The notes beneath the pieces are model-generated. The model saw only the letters and a list, made by a program, of their open reading frames with translations. It was not told the origin of the DNA and ran no database searches. Positions 48,270-56,749 of a DNA stretch of 64,000 nt are shown here, piece after piece (within the stretch, counting starts at the first letter, position 1; each line of letters starts with the position of its first letter). The translations under genes and the position numbers were made by a program. The stretch is from Caldilineaceae bacterium. Its GTDB lineage: Bacteria; Chloroflexota; Anaerolineae; Caldilineales; Caldilineaceae. The stretch spans positions 12,024-76,023 of the forward strand of contig JACKBC010000035.1 in NCBI GenBank assembly GCA_020634755.1, given 5' to 3'.

Positions 48270-49487
48270 TCAATACCACCACGTAATTCCCCAAGCATTC
48301 ACTGCTACCCCCACGATGATCAGCCCTTGCATGAGCCATGAGACGCGCCGCCCGGCGCCTATGGCCAGCAGCACCATGACTGGAACCATAAAGTCCAAAC
48401 TAAAACGATAGCCAAACTGCCACCAGCCCGTGTTGTAATAGAGCACCAGCGGAATGGCCAGCAGAACAAACGACACCCATGCTCCGAGTGCAAGCGGTGT
48501 AGGGCGCCGCGCGCCCAGTAAATAGATGAGCGCTGGCGTGGTGATGAATAAACTCATGCCTTCAGGGTCGGGTGTTAGCGAGCGCGTATTTGCGTCCCAA
48601 AGAGGCAGTGCCAGCCACATGGCCCACAAATTTTTCGACGCATAATGCAGGTTGAATTGGCCGTAGTGGTCCAGATCTGGCTTGAGCTTTTGGGCCACAT
48701 TTTCGGTTAGATAGCCAAAATCCAGCCAATGGTCAAAGCGGGCCACATTGTAGCCCAATAGCAAAGCCACAGCTATCGCCAGTGGAATGGCTGAGCGCAA
48801 CGTCCAACCGGCAAGTTTGCGCGCAATTGCCGGCTGAGGCCATGATGCAAAGCCGCCCAATCCGGGCGGCAGATTATGCATCCAATAGATCCCCAATAGC
48901 AGCGGCCACGTAAAGACCACGTTGGGGCGCGCCAGTAGCGCAATGGCCAGCGCGCTGCTGGCCGGCCAGGCCGATGCGTAGCGCACGGCCAGCCAGACGC
49001 TCAGCGCCACAAAGGTGACCGTGCTGATCTGCGCCACAAACCAAACGCTGCCCAGCGTGGCCATATACCAATGCACGCAACCGAGACCAAAGAGCAGCGT
49101 CAGCCATAAGTTGTCTACAGTGCTCAATTTGCTCCAGCCGCGCCTGAATAGGGCGTCCAACAGCAAATGAACAAGCAGCACGTTGAGCGCGCCCAGCAAT
49201 GTGGAAAAGAGGACGGTATTGGTGGCGGCCAGCCCACGCAGCGTAACCCACGGCAACAGCAATAAGGCCGGCAGCGGCGGAAAAGGGACATACCAACGCC
49301 CAGCAAATTGGGTCAAATCATGGGTGGATGGTGGTTGAGCCAGGTAAAGTTGGCCCTGTCGAAAGGCATCGGCTAAGTAGTCAAAATAGGCGACCTGTGG
49401 GCTAGCGGTGTTGCCGCCCCAAACGGCAGTGGCCCAATAAAGGAGCCAGGCTACGACGAAAATGAAAAGGGGGCGGATGATTTTCAA
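48270..49487 (-). CDS. Polytopic membrane protein, glycosyltransferase (GT-C)-like
   Basis: The 405-residue protein has about ten hydrophobic segments, with a large loop near the N-terminus (SPQVAYFDYLADAFRQGQLYLAQPPSTHDLTQFAGRWYVPFPPLPALLLLP, seen as SPQVAYFDYLADAF and AGRWYVPFPPLPAL). Loop-rich polytopic proteins with such a signature resemble GT-C mannosyl/arabinosyl-type transferases that use lipid-linked sugars, but no DxD pair is clear. It may act in cell-envelope glycan assembly. It is convergent with the Uma2 gene; starts MKIIRPLFIFVVAW, with CCTTGAAA before. Confidence 0.6.
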   Translation of the reverse strand: MKIIRPLFIFVVAWLLYWATAVWGGNTASPQVAYFDYLADAFRQGQLYLAQPPSTHDLTQFAGRWYVPFPPLPALLLLPWVTLRGLAATNTVLFSTLLGALNVLLVHLLLDALFRRGWSKLSTVDNLWLTLLFGLGCVHWYMATLGSVWFVAQISTVTFVALSVWLAVRYASAWPASSALAIALLARPNVVFTWPLLLGIYWMHNLPPGLGGFASWPQPAIARKLAGWTLRSAIPLAIAVALLLGYNVARFDHWLDFGYLTENVAQKLKPDLDHYGQFNLHYASKNLWAMWLALPLWDANTRSLTPDPEGMSLFITTPALIYLLGARRPTPLALGAWVSFVLLAIPLVLYYNTGWWQFGYRFSLDFMVPVMVLLAIGAGRRVSWLMQGLIIVGVAVNAWGITWWY

Positions 49488-49636
49488 GGCGGCTCCGAGG
49501 AGAATCTATGTAGGGCTAGCTGAATAAAGGTTTATAAACTGTTTTGTTAACTCTCATCAACCGGTCCCGCCGTATGACCGATTTAATTGGGTAACTCCCA
49601 TAAAGCGTGCCGCTTTGAACGGGCTAAAAACTTGTC

Positions 49637-50590
49637 CTAAAATGAGTGGGTCAGTTCATGCCAGAAGGAGGGCGCGGGACGGTTGTCGTCGGTCACAATG
49701 CGCTCGCCTTTGTCGCAAAACTCATAGAGGATTTTGGTCAGCGGCAGCGGAAAATCTGACTCATCAGCTTCCAGCAAAAAGTAAGGCAATTCGCGAAACT
49801 TGACGCCCACGTTGGGGCCATTGCCCTGGGCAATGCGCTGAGCAACGGCGCTAAAATCCTGGCGCCAGCGCCCTTCCTTGCCAATGGCCTGGGCGATCAC
49901 GTCGATTTCCACGCCGGCGTTAACGCCAAACGAAATTGCTTCCAGGTAGGCCGCATCCACCAGCCCCATCATGAGCTGATTGACGCCTTTGACTACCTGC
50001 CCACAGCCGGAAGGCCCACAGTGGGTCAGTTTGGCCGCGCCGCCCACCGCTTCCAGCATTGGGCGTACTTGGGCCACTGCATCTGGCTCGCCACCCACAA
50101 ACAGGTAGAGATCCGCCTTCTGGGCGCCGCTGGGTCCGCCGCTCACCGGCGCATCAATGAGCACAGCTTCTTGCTGGGCAAAACAGGTGGCCAGCCGACG
50201 CGTCTCTGGCGGTGTCACAGTGCCAAAGTCGATGAGGATTTGGCCAGGCTGTACATTGGGCAAAATGCGCTGTTCGGCCACTTCCACAAAGGCACTCGAA
50301 CTGGGCAGGCTCGTGACAATAATATTGACGCGGCCCACCAGGTTTTCCACACTCAGCGCGGCCTCGGCGCCGGCATTGACCAGGGCATCGAGCCGAGTGG
50401 CGCTCAGATCAAACACAACCAGCGGATAGCCGGCGGCCAGGAGGTTGAGCGCCATGGGTTTCCCCATAGCGCCCAGCCCAATAAAACCGATGACCGGCAA
50501 GGTGCGATTTTCTACAGCATTCGTGTGCGCAGCAATGCTGCGGCCTTCATTCAGATCTGAATCCGATTGTTCGGCTCTATTCGCGCTCAT
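49637..50590 (-). CDS. Tartronate semialdehyde reductase / 3-hydroxyisobutyrate dehydrogenase-like protein
   Basis: A second beta-hydroxyacid dehydrogenase, 317 residues: PVIGFIGLGAMGKPMALNLL near residue 33 (NAD site), DAPVSGGPSGAQKADLYLF near residue 147, and the lysine in GCGQVVKGVNQLMMGLV near residue 194. The family reduces tartronate semialdehyde to glycerate or acts on related hydroxyacids. It overlaps the aldo/keto reductase gene by 14 bp on the same strand, so the two are co-translated. Its product glycerate would be substrate for the glycerate kinase at 7078. The first 30 residues are a low-confidence extension; an internal start is possible. Confidence 0.82.
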   Translation of the reverse strand: MSANRAEQSDSDLNEGRSIAAHTNAVENRTLPVIGFIGLGAMGKPMALNLLAAGYPLVVFDLSATRLDALVNAGAEAALSVENLVGRVNIIVTSLPSSSAFVEVAEQRILPNVQPGQILIDFGTVTPPETRRLATCFAQQEAVLIDAPVSGGPSGAQKADLYLFVGGEPDAVAQVRPMLEAVGGAAKLTHCGPSGCGQVVKGVNQLMMGLVDAAYLEAISFGVNAGVEIDVIAQAIGKEGRWRQDFSAVAQRIAQGNGPNVGVKFRELPYFLLEADESDFPLPLTKILYEFCDKGERIVTDDNRPAPSFWHELTHSF

Positions 50591-51548
50591 CGCTCTTTAG
50601 CTCCAGCCACGCAATTTCCTGTGGCGATAATTTGAGCGTCATGGCGTCCATGTTGGCGCGGAATTCATCGGCGCTGCGGCAGCCCACCAGCGCAAAGATG
50701 GTAATGGGCTGGCTCATGACGTACGCCGTGGCAATCTGCGGAATGCTCAGCCCTTTTTCTTCAGCCAGCGTTTGCACCCTCTCCAGCCGTTTGAGATTTT
50801 CCTCAGAGGCATAACATTCGACACAAAGTTTATCTAAATAGGTTTCAGCTGAATCCAGGTTGGATTTATTCAGCCGTCCGCTAAAGAAACCGCCGGCCAG
50901 GCTGGACCAGGTAAAGAGCGGCATATTGTGTTTCAGATACCAGGCACGTTCGCTTTCACCCGCTGGACCGCTGACGCTAATGCAATTTTCCCATGGTGGT
51001 TTAATCTGTACGGCCAGGCTGAAGTTGGGGCTGCTGGCCACAAATGGATGCAGCCCATTGGCGGCGGCATATGCATTGGCTTCTTCAATGCGCGCCGTGC
51101 TCCAATTGGAGCCGCCATAAGCGTTGATCCAGCCCTTTTCCTTATATTTATGCAGCGTTTCCACAATGGGGCCCACCGGCTGGCTGGGATCGTCGCGGTG
51201 CAGGAGGTAGAGGTCGGCGTAGTCAAACTTAAAGCGGGCCAGTGAATCATGCAGGTCGGCCTCAATATCAAAAGGGTTGACGCGTTGGCGGTCGCGATTG
51301 TGATGCGCCCCCTTGCTGAGCACCACCACCTTATCGCGAATGCCGCGGTCGTTGACCCAAGCGCCAAAAGCGCGTTCCACCGAGCCGTTGCCATATACAT
51401 GGCCCGTGTCAAAGGTGGTGCAGCCCAGCTCAAAAATCGAATCGAGCAGCGCAAAACTTTCCTCCAGCTTATCCTCGCCAATCATGACTGAGCCCTGCAC
51501 CAGGCGGGAGATTGGTTTGTCAATACCGGGGAGTGAACCGTATTCCAT
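50577..51548 (-). CDS. Aldo/keto reductase
   Basis: The 323-residue TIM-barrel has the AKR tetrad: D and Y in FDTGHVYGNGSVERAFG near residue 46-52, K in VVVLSKGAHHN and H in YLLHRDDP near residue 116. NADPH-dependent reduction of aldehydes or ketones is expected. It is the upstream gene of a two-gene unit with the GarR-like gene. A TTAACATT-containing gap lies before it. No unusual residues are noted. Confidence 0.85.
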   Translation of the reverse strand: MEYGSLPGIDKPISRLVQGSVMIGEDKLEESFALLDSIFELGCTTFDTGHVYGNGSVERAFGAWVNDRGIRDKVVVLSKGAHHNRDRQRVNPFDIEADLHDSLARFKFDYADLYLLHRDDPSQPVGPIVETLHKYKEKGWINAYGGSNWSTARIEEANAYAAANGLHPFVASSPNFSLAVQIKPPWENCISVSGPAGESERAWYLKHNMPLFTWSSLAGGFFSGRLNKSNLDSAETYLDKLCVECYASEENLKRLERVQTLAEEKGLSIPQIATAYVMSQPITIFALVGCRSADEFRANMDAMTLKLSPQEIAWLELKSDERE

Positions 51549-51957
51549 GATATTTCCTTTGTTTTAATATTGTTGGTTGTGTAAATGATGAAGTGGGCTG
51601 GCAAGATGTGCATTGCGTTGTGCGTGTACCGGTTTAGTAGCTTGCGACGTTACCAGTTTCTTGACTGGTTCATGCACCACGCACTACGAAAAAAACAACA
51701 GCCCAAGCGTTTGCGCAAGATACCTCTAAACTCCTCCCCCGATCATACCCTTTCCCCCCACTTTGTCAATAAACGCCGCCCAACAATACGCAATACTCGA
51801 CACTCGATACTCAATACCTCACCCCCTCCACCTTGCCGCTGCCGCCGTTGCGTTTTACAATGAAAACCCGTGTCAAAAACATGAATGGTCAGCCTTTCAG
51901 CCATTAGCTGACCGACTGAGAAGCTGATGGCTGACAAGCTCCCCAAAGGAATAATCC
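51549..51957. other. Intergenic region with a hairpin and low-complexity words
   Basis: It holds caatactcgacactcgatact word DNA (about 51780-51830) and the hairpin TCAGCCATTAGCT (51897-51909) / AGCTGATGGCTGA (51922-51934), one mismatch, just before the ribosome site of the next gene. The open frame at 51585-51863 is low-complexity and has no gene-like content. Confidence 0.6.
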
Positions 51958-52737
51958 ATGACCGACCTTCTTTTGATCGACAAAGCGGATGACATTGCTA
52001 CCGTGACTCTGAACCGACCGCAAAAGATGAACGCGCTCAGCAAGGCGCTTTGGGCCGCCGTGGGCGACGCCATGCAGGCGCTTTCGGATGATGAGGACGT
52101 GCGTTGCGTGGTGCTGCGCGGGGCCGGCGACCGCGCCTTTTCCCCCGGCGCCGACATTACCGAATTCGAGAGCGAGCGCGCCAATTTTGAGCAAGCGCGC
52201 GTCTATGGCGGTATTATGCATCGCACCATGGGCGCCATTCGCGACTGCCGCCACCCCACCATTGCCATGATCAAGGGGGTCTGCGTGGGCGGTGGGCTAG
52301 AGTTGGCCTGCATGTGCGATCTGCGCATCTGCGGCGAATCGAGCCGCTTTGGCGTACCCATTAACCGCATTGGCGTCATCATGGCTTACCCGGAAATTGA
52401 AGCGCTTATTGATCTGGTGGGGCGAGCCACGGCGCTGGAAATCTTGCTGGAAGGGCGCGTCTTTGGCGCCGCCGAAGCCAAAGAGAAGGGGCTGGTCACG
52501 CGCGTCGTGCCGGATGCACAGGTGGAGGAGGACGTGTATGCCAGCGCCCGCCGCATTGCCGATGGCGCACCCCACTCCAACCGGCTACATAAAAAGTTTG
52601 CCCGCCGCTTGCTCGATCCCACGCCGCTCTCTGCCGAGGAGTTTAGCGAGGGCTTTGCCAGCGCCAATTTTGAGGATTATCAAGAAGGCTATCGGGCCTT
52701 TGTGGAAAAGCGCAAACCGGATTTTAAAGGCCGCTGA
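51958..52737 (+). CDS. Crotonase/enoyl-CoA hydratase family protein
   Basis: The 259-residue protein has the crotonase fold: FSPGADITEF near residue 62 (oxyanion hole and CoA), CVGGGLELACMCDLR near residue 108 with the first catalytic glutamate. The second glutamate of hydratases, normally in a GQPE context, is isoleucine in RFGVPINRIGVI. It therefore may be an isomerase, decarboxylase or another crotonase rather than a classic hydratase. AAAGGAATAATCC precedes the ATG. No beta-oxidation neighbours are present; a CoA transferase is encoded 1.4 kb downstream. Confidence 0.82.
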   Translation: MTDLLLIDKADDIATVTLNRPQKMNALSKALWAAVGDAMQALSDDEDVRCVVLRGAGDRAFSPGADITEFESERANFEQARVYGGIMHRTMGAIRDCRHPTIAMIKGVCVGGGLELACMCDLRICGESSRFGVPINRIGVIMAYPEIEALIDLVGRATALEILLEGRVFGAAEAKEKGLVTRVVPDAQVEEDVYASARRIADGAPHSNRLHKKFARRLLDPTPLSAEEFSEGFASANFEDYQEGYRAFVEKRKPDFKGR

Positions 52738-52747
52738 AGTGCACGTG

Positions 52748-52764
52748 CGCTGCGTAAGTCGTGA
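52748..52764 (-). repeat. Family B left-end fragment
   Basis: CGCTGCGTAAGTCGTGA is the exact complement of the left end of family B (TCACGACTTACGCAGCG). It is preceded by gcacgtgc. It fills the 36-bp gap before the kinase gene. Confidence 0.55.
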
Positions 52765-52773
52765 AAATTCGCC

Positions 52774-53352
52774 ATGGACGTGATTTATCTGAATGGACCA
52801 AGTTCCGCCGGCAAAACAAGCCTGGCTCGCGCATTACAGAGCTTGTTGCCGGGCTATTATTTGCACATCGGCATTGATATGCTCATTGAAATGATGCCTG
52901 AAAAGGCAAACCGATGGAGCGCTCCGGAACCCTGTGATGGCTTCACATGGCAAGCAGTTCGGCTGCCCACTGGCGACCTGGGCATGCGCGTGCGGGCTGG
53001 ACCATATGGCAGTCAAATCGCCGGCGCTTTCCACGCCGTGGTTGCCACATTACTGAGCACGGGTCATCGGCTCATTATTGACGATGTGGCCAATGGCATC
53101 TCGGAAGTGCAAATCTGGCTGGATGAACTCCGGCACTATGCTATATGCACGGTTGGCGTGGTCTGCGCCCTAGACGAACTCATCAAACGTGAGGCGACCC
53201 GCGGTGACCGGAAAACGGGTTCTGCGGCAGAGCAGTTTTATCGCGTTCATACAGGCGTCAATTACGACTTGATGGTGGACACCACGCATTATACAGCCAC
53301 ACAATGCGCCAATAAGATCGTCGAGCATATCAAGCATTTGTCTTTGGTCTAG
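52774..53352 (+). CDS. Chloramphenicol phosphotransferase-like P-loop kinase
   Basis: The 192-residue P-loop protein has NGPSSAGKTSLA at the N-terminus and the aspartate HIGIDMLIEMMP near residue 30, both as in the CPT family. CPT-type proteins phosphorylate the 3'-hydroxyl of chloramphenicol, but most members in soil and sludge bacteria have unknown, housekeeping or defence roles. Ending in helices. The ATG at 52774 has no clear ribosome site (CGCC before). Confidence 0.75.
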   Translation: MDVIYLNGPSSAGKTSLARALQSLLPGYYLHIGIDMLIEMMPEKANRWSAPEPCDGFTWQAVRLPTGDLGMRVRAGPYGSQIAGAFHAVVATLLSTGHRLIIDDVANGISEVQIWLDELRHYAICTVGVVCALDELIKREATRGDRKTGSAAEQFYRVHTGVNYDLMVDTTHYTATQCANKIVEHIKHLSLV

Positions 53353-53405
53353 CGCCAGCGCAACCGGGGCCAGAGCAGCTGGGGCATCACATGGAAAGAT
53401 AGCAG

Positions 53406-53990
53406 ATGGAAAGATTGCAGCAGCAGATTGCGTTTATTTTAGAATTGGACAAGCTCAAAGCTGTGTTGCGCCGCACCAAGCCCACCGGGCTGGAGCGGCA
53501 GGAAAATACGGCCGAACACAGTTGGCATATTGCCACGTTGGCGCTGGTCATGGCCGAATATGCCAATGAGCCCGTTGATATGAGCCACGTGGTCAAGATG
53601 CTGTTGGTGCATGACATTGTGGAGATCGATGCTGACGACACCATGATCTATGATGTAGCGGCCAATGCCGACAAATGGGAACGCGAATCGCGCGCCGCCG
53701 AGCGTCTATTTGGTCTGCTGCCCGCGGCACAGGGCGCCGAGTTTAAAGCGCTGTGGCTAGAATATGAAGCGCAAAGCACGCCCGAAGCGCGCTTTGCCAA
53801 AGTGGCGGATCGCCTCATGCCCATTCTGCATAATTACCACCGCCAGGGCGAAGGCTGGCTGATTCACAAAGTGCGTGCGCATCAGGTGCGCCAGGTGAAC
53901 AGCGTAATTGACCACGGGTCCAACGAATTATGGGCCTTTGTGCAATCGCTTATTGATGACGCTGTGGCCAAGGGGTATTTGGCTGAATGA
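53406..53990 (+). CDS. HD-domain phosphohydrolase (YfbR/HDDC2-like)
   Basis: The 194-residue protein has the HD pattern: RQENTAEHSWHIATLAL (first His and H), LLVHDIVEIDADD (HD pair) and RFAKVADRLMPIL (last D). This order is that of 5'-deoxynucleotidase YfbR and HDDC2, which hydrolyse deoxynucleoside monophosphates. ATG at 53406 follows AAAGATAGCAG. The stop is a few bases before family B copy 53995-54082. Confidence 0.88.
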   Translation: MERLQQQIAFILELDKLKAVLRRTKPTGLERQENTAEHSWHIATLALVMAEYANEPVDMSHVVKMLLVHDIVEIDADDTMIYDVAANADKWERESRAAERLFGLLPAAQGAEFKALWLEYEAQSTPEARFAKVADRLMPILHNYHRQGEGWLIHKVRAHQVRQVNSVIDHGSNELWAFVQSLIDDAVAKGYLAE

Positions 53991-53994
53991 AATC

Positions 53995-54082
53995 TCACGT
54001 TACGCCGCGACAGCCAGTCGGCTAGAGAGAAACAGGAACATCGGCGAGCCGACTTTCCGCCAGGCTTGCGTAACATAAGTGA
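53995..54082 (+). repeat. Family B element, 88-bp subtype, copy 2
   Basis: It begins TCACGTTACGCCGCGACAG and ends AGGCTTGCGTAACATAAGTGA and shares CTAGAGAGAAACAGGAAC and CGGCGAGCCGACTTTCCGC with copy 41653-41740. Confidence 0.85.
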
Positions 54083-54168
54083 AATGACAAGATAATACGG
54101 TGATGACACGGCGACGGCGCCTGTTGAAGTTACCGTGTTGCCTTGTTGCAAAACGAGGGAGTAAGCAC

Positions 54169-55404
54169 ATGGCGCAAACAGACCGTTCCGGCCCGCTGGT
54201 TGGGCTCAAAGTTGTCGAAATTACGCACATTATGGCGGGGCCCACCTGTGGTCTCATGTTGGCCGACATGGGTGCAGACGTGATCAAGGTGGAACGGCTG
54301 CCCAGAGGGGACGATACGCGCCGCACCATTCCGCCCACCATTGATGGTGAATCGGCGGCGTTCATGATGATGAACCGCAACAAGCGCGGCGTGGCCATTA
54401 ACTTTCGCAGCCAGGCCGGCTTGGCTGCTTTACGCAAGTTGATTTTGAGCGCCGATGTGTTGGTGGAAAATTTCCGCGTGGGCGCCATGGAGCATTATGG
54501 CTTGGGATATGAAGTGCTGCGGCAAGAGAAACCAGAGTTGATCTACTGCTCGCTTTCTGGGTTTGGGCGCACGGGCCCCTATGCCGAGCGCGGTGGTTTT
54601 GACCTGATTGCCCAGGGCATGAGCGGGTTGATGAGCATTACGGGCGACATGCCCACCGACGATGCTCAGGAGCCGCCGCCGGTCAAAGTGGGGGCGCCCA
54701 TGACCGATATTACGGCGGGCATATTGGCCGCCATGGGCATACTGGCCGCCTATGTCCATCGCCTGAAAACCGGTGAAGGGCAAATGGTAGATACGTCACT
54801 CTTTGAGGCGGGCATTACGCACACTTACTGGCAATCGGCCATCTGTCTGGCTACGGGGGTGTCGCCCGGGCCGCTGGGGTCTGCGCACCCGCTTATGGCG
54901 CCCTATCAGGCATTTCAAACGCAGGATGGCTGGATCAACATTGGCGCCGCCAATCAGGCCAACTGGGAAAAGCTGATTACCGCGCTGGGTGCGCAAGAGC
55001 TGGGGGCTGACCCGCGCTTTGTGGACAACGCGGGACGGCTGACGAATCTGCCGCTGCTGGTGGCGCTGTTGACGCCCTATTTTCATCACAAAACCACGGC
55101 CCAATGGATGGCCACATTTGACGCCATCGGCCTGCCTGCTGGACCGGTGCTTTCGATTGCCGAGATGCATGCTGACCCGCAAACGCAGGCTCGCGACATG
55201 GTGGTGGAAGTGGAACACAGTCGCCTGGGGCCAGTTAAGACCCTGGGGCTGCCGGTCAAATTTTCCGACACGCCGGGCGGAGTGCAGCATGGCGCACCCA
55301 TCATGGGCCAACACACGCGGGAGGTGCTGCGCGAAATTGGCTATGCGGATGGCGAGATTGATGCAATGGCGGGAAGTGGCGATATTCAGGCTACGGCTGG
55401 ATAG
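54169..55404 (+). CDS. CaiB/BaiF-type class III CoA transferase
   Basis: The 411-residue protein has GLKVVEITHIMAGPTCGLMLADMGADVIKVE near its N-terminus (visible as VVEITHIMAGPTCG and DMGADVIKVE), RNKRGVAINFRS and GFDLIAQGMSGLMSITGD, all family signatures of formyl-CoA/succinyl-CoA transferases. It moves CoA between acids. The start at 54169 (MAQTDRSGPLVG) lies after GAGGGAGTAAGCAC; the longer frame from 54100 covers repeat DNA. Which acid is activated cannot be told; the crotonase upstream is a possible partner. Confidence 0.88.
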   Translation: MAQTDRSGPLVGLKVVEITHIMAGPTCGLMLADMGADVIKVERLPRGDDTRRTIPPTIDGESAAFMMMNRNKRGVAINFRSQAGLAALRKLILSADVLVENFRVGAMEHYGLGYEVLRQEKPELIYCSLSGFGRTGPYAERGGFDLIAQGMSGLMSITGDMPTDDAQEPPPVKVGAPMTDITAGILAAMGILAAYVHRLKTGEGQMVDTSLFEAGITHTYWQSAICLATGVSPGPLGSAHPLMAPYQAFQTQDGWINIGAANQANWEKLITALGAQELGADPRFVDNAGRLTNLPLLVALLTPYFHHKTTAQWMATFDAIGLPAGPVLSIAEMHADPQTQARDMVVEVEHSRLGPVKTLGLPVKFSDTPGGVQHGAPIMGQHTREVLREIGYADGEIDAMAGSGDIQATAG

Positions 55405-55453
55405 TTACAAAGAACTTTGCATTTGCGCCCCTTGCGTTAAAAGGAACCTAAGC

Positions 55454-56026
55454 ATGAAACCGATCCTGCGTGATTTCCCCGACCACTTTGAAAGCGAGCG
55501 ATTGCTCATCCGTGGCCCGCGTCCCGGCGATGGCGCCGAATTGAATGCGGCCGTCACCGAATCGCTGGCGGAGCTAAAGCCGTGGATGCCGTGGGCGCAA
55601 AAACCACCCACATTGGCAGAGAGCGAAGAGAATGCTCGCCGCGGCTACACCCGCTTTTTCACGCGCGAAGACCTATGGCTATTGCTCTTTCTGAAGGAAT
55701 CGGGGTCCAGTACATTGGTGGGCGGCAGCGGTTTGCACCGCATAAACTGGGATGTGCCTAGCTTTGAGATTGGCTATTGGGTGCGTACTTCATATGCGGG
55801 CCAGGGCTATATTACCGAAGCCGTAGCCGTGATTACCGACTTCGCCTTTGACGTGCTGGGCGCGCGGCGCGTCTTCATCAAGTGCGACGCCAAAAACGAG
55901 CGCAGCGCCGCCGTCGCCCGCCGCCTTGGTTTTCCGCTGGAAGGCACGCTGCACTGCGACACTCGTGACCATTTTGGCAATCTGCGTGATACGCTGGTTT
56001 TTGCCAAAGTCCGTAAAGAAGAATAG
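55454..56026 (+). CDS. GNAT N-acetyltransferase (RimJ/RimL type)
   Basis: The 190-residue protein has ERLLIRGPRPGDGAEL, GGSGLHRINWDVPSFEIGYWVRTSYAGQGYITEAV (motif A region visible as FEIGYWVRTSYAGQGYITE) and KCDAKNERSAAVARRLGF. This is the RimJ/RimL-type acetyl-CoA N-acetyltransferase. Substrates include ribosomal protein termini and small amines. AAAGGA (55440-55445) lies 8 bases before the ATG at 55454. The long frame from 55118 overlaps the CoA transferase and is a shadow. Confidence 0.85.
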   Translation: MKPILRDFPDHFESERLLIRGPRPGDGAELNAAVTESLAELKPWMPWAQKPPTLAESEENARRGYTRFFTREDLWLLLFLKESGSSTLVGGSGLHRINWDVPSFEIGYWVRTSYAGQGYITEAVAVITDFAFDVLGARRVFIKCDAKNERSAAVARRLGFPLEGTLHCDTRDHFGNLRDTLVFAKVRKEE

Positions 56027-56030
56027 GAAG

Positions 56031-56098
56031 TAGGAAGTAAGGAGTAGGCAGGAGCATTACGCGTCTCCTAATCCCTACTTTCTACTCTCTAATGCCTC
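56031..56098. repeat. GGAAGTAGGAAG word-type imperfect hairpin
   Basis: taggaagtaggaagtaaggagtagg is followed by cctaatccctactttctactct, complementary but imperfect, around cattacgcgtct. It is the same word style as 2060-2142 and 56221-56270. Confidence 0.55.
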
Positions 56099-56117
56099 AT
56101 ACACGGAAAGAGGAGTA

Positions 56118-56208
56118 AGTCACTGTTCAGAAATAACTTGTCGATTTAAACCTGTCAGGTCTCGAAGACCTGACAGGTTTGGCCGCCAACTGATTTCTTG
56201 ACGATGAC
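56118..56208 (+). mobile_element. 56-bp palindromic insertion with 4-bp target duplication
   Basis: The inserted unit 56141-56196 carries AAACCTGTCAGGTCT, CGA, AGACCTGACAGGTTT (56148-56180), a 15-bp perfect hairpin. The flanks, AGTCACTGTTCAG ... AACTTG before and ACGATGAC after, are the reverse complement, with one mismatch, of uninterrupted sequence at 58217-58247. CTTG is found at both insertion ends (56137-56140 and 56197-56200), as a 4-bp target duplication. No transposase is present, so it would be non-autonomous. Confidence 0.7.
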
Positions 56209-56284
56209 TAAGGATTAAGCAGGGGGCGTCGCGCGTCCCCTACTCCCTATTTCCTAATTCCGCATGACAAGGAGAAACCCACAC

Positions 56285-56749
56285 ATGCTCGACCTGCTGC
56301 AAAAAGAACCGTTGAGGCTGCACGATATGCAGACGTTTCACACAAAACTGGATGCGGCAAAGGGCTTTGACACCGACTTCATCAAGAATACAGCCTATTT
56401 TACCGCCGAGGTGGGCGAGATGATCAACGCCTACCGCCAATATATCAAGATCATTCATCGTGCTCAAGCCAATGGTGCGCATATCACTGGCTCGCATCCA
56501 AATGGACTTCATATTGATGCTGATGGCGCCCCTACTATGGATAGCACGCCCATAAATGAGGATGTCGACCATGCCCACGAACATCTGGCTGAAGAGCTGG
56601 CGGACTGTCTGGCCTATGTGGTCAAGTTGGCCAATTACGCCGATGTGGACCTGGAAGCGGCCTATGTACGCAAAATGACGCGCAACGTGTCGCGTCAGTG
56701 GAGCGGGATTGATTTGAGTAAAAGCACAAAGGAACCGAAAGAGATATGA
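56285..56749 (+). CDS. MazG-like nucleotide pyrophosphohydrolase
   Basis: The 154-residue protein has the all-alpha NTP pyrophosphatase pattern: AYFTAEVGEMINAYR near residue 40 and AEELADCLAYVVKLANYADVDL near residue 110, the split ExxE...ExxD metal site. Between them lies a roughly 40-residue His/Asp-rich insert (HITGSHPNGLHIDADG). It would hydrolyse non-canonical NTPs. ATG at 56285 follows AAGGAG (56269-56274). The stop overlaps the acetamidase start by ATGA. Confidence 0.8.
   Translation: MLDLLQKEPLRLHDMQTFHTKLDAAKGFDTDFIKNTAYFTAEVGEMINAYRQYIKIIHRAQANGAHITGSHPNGLHIDADGAPTMDSTPINEDVDHAHEHLAEELADCLAYVVKLANYADVDLEAAYVRKMTRNVSRQWSGIDLSKSTKEPKEI

Noticed and set aside
51585..51863. 92-codon open frame before the crotonase gene
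   Set aside because: Its second half is encoded by repetitive words (caatactcgacactcgatact); no conserved pattern or ribosome site.
55118..55453. Upstream extension of the GNAT gene within the CoA transferase gene
   Set aside because: Out-of-frame shadow of CoA transferase; a good ribosome site precedes the ATG at 55454.
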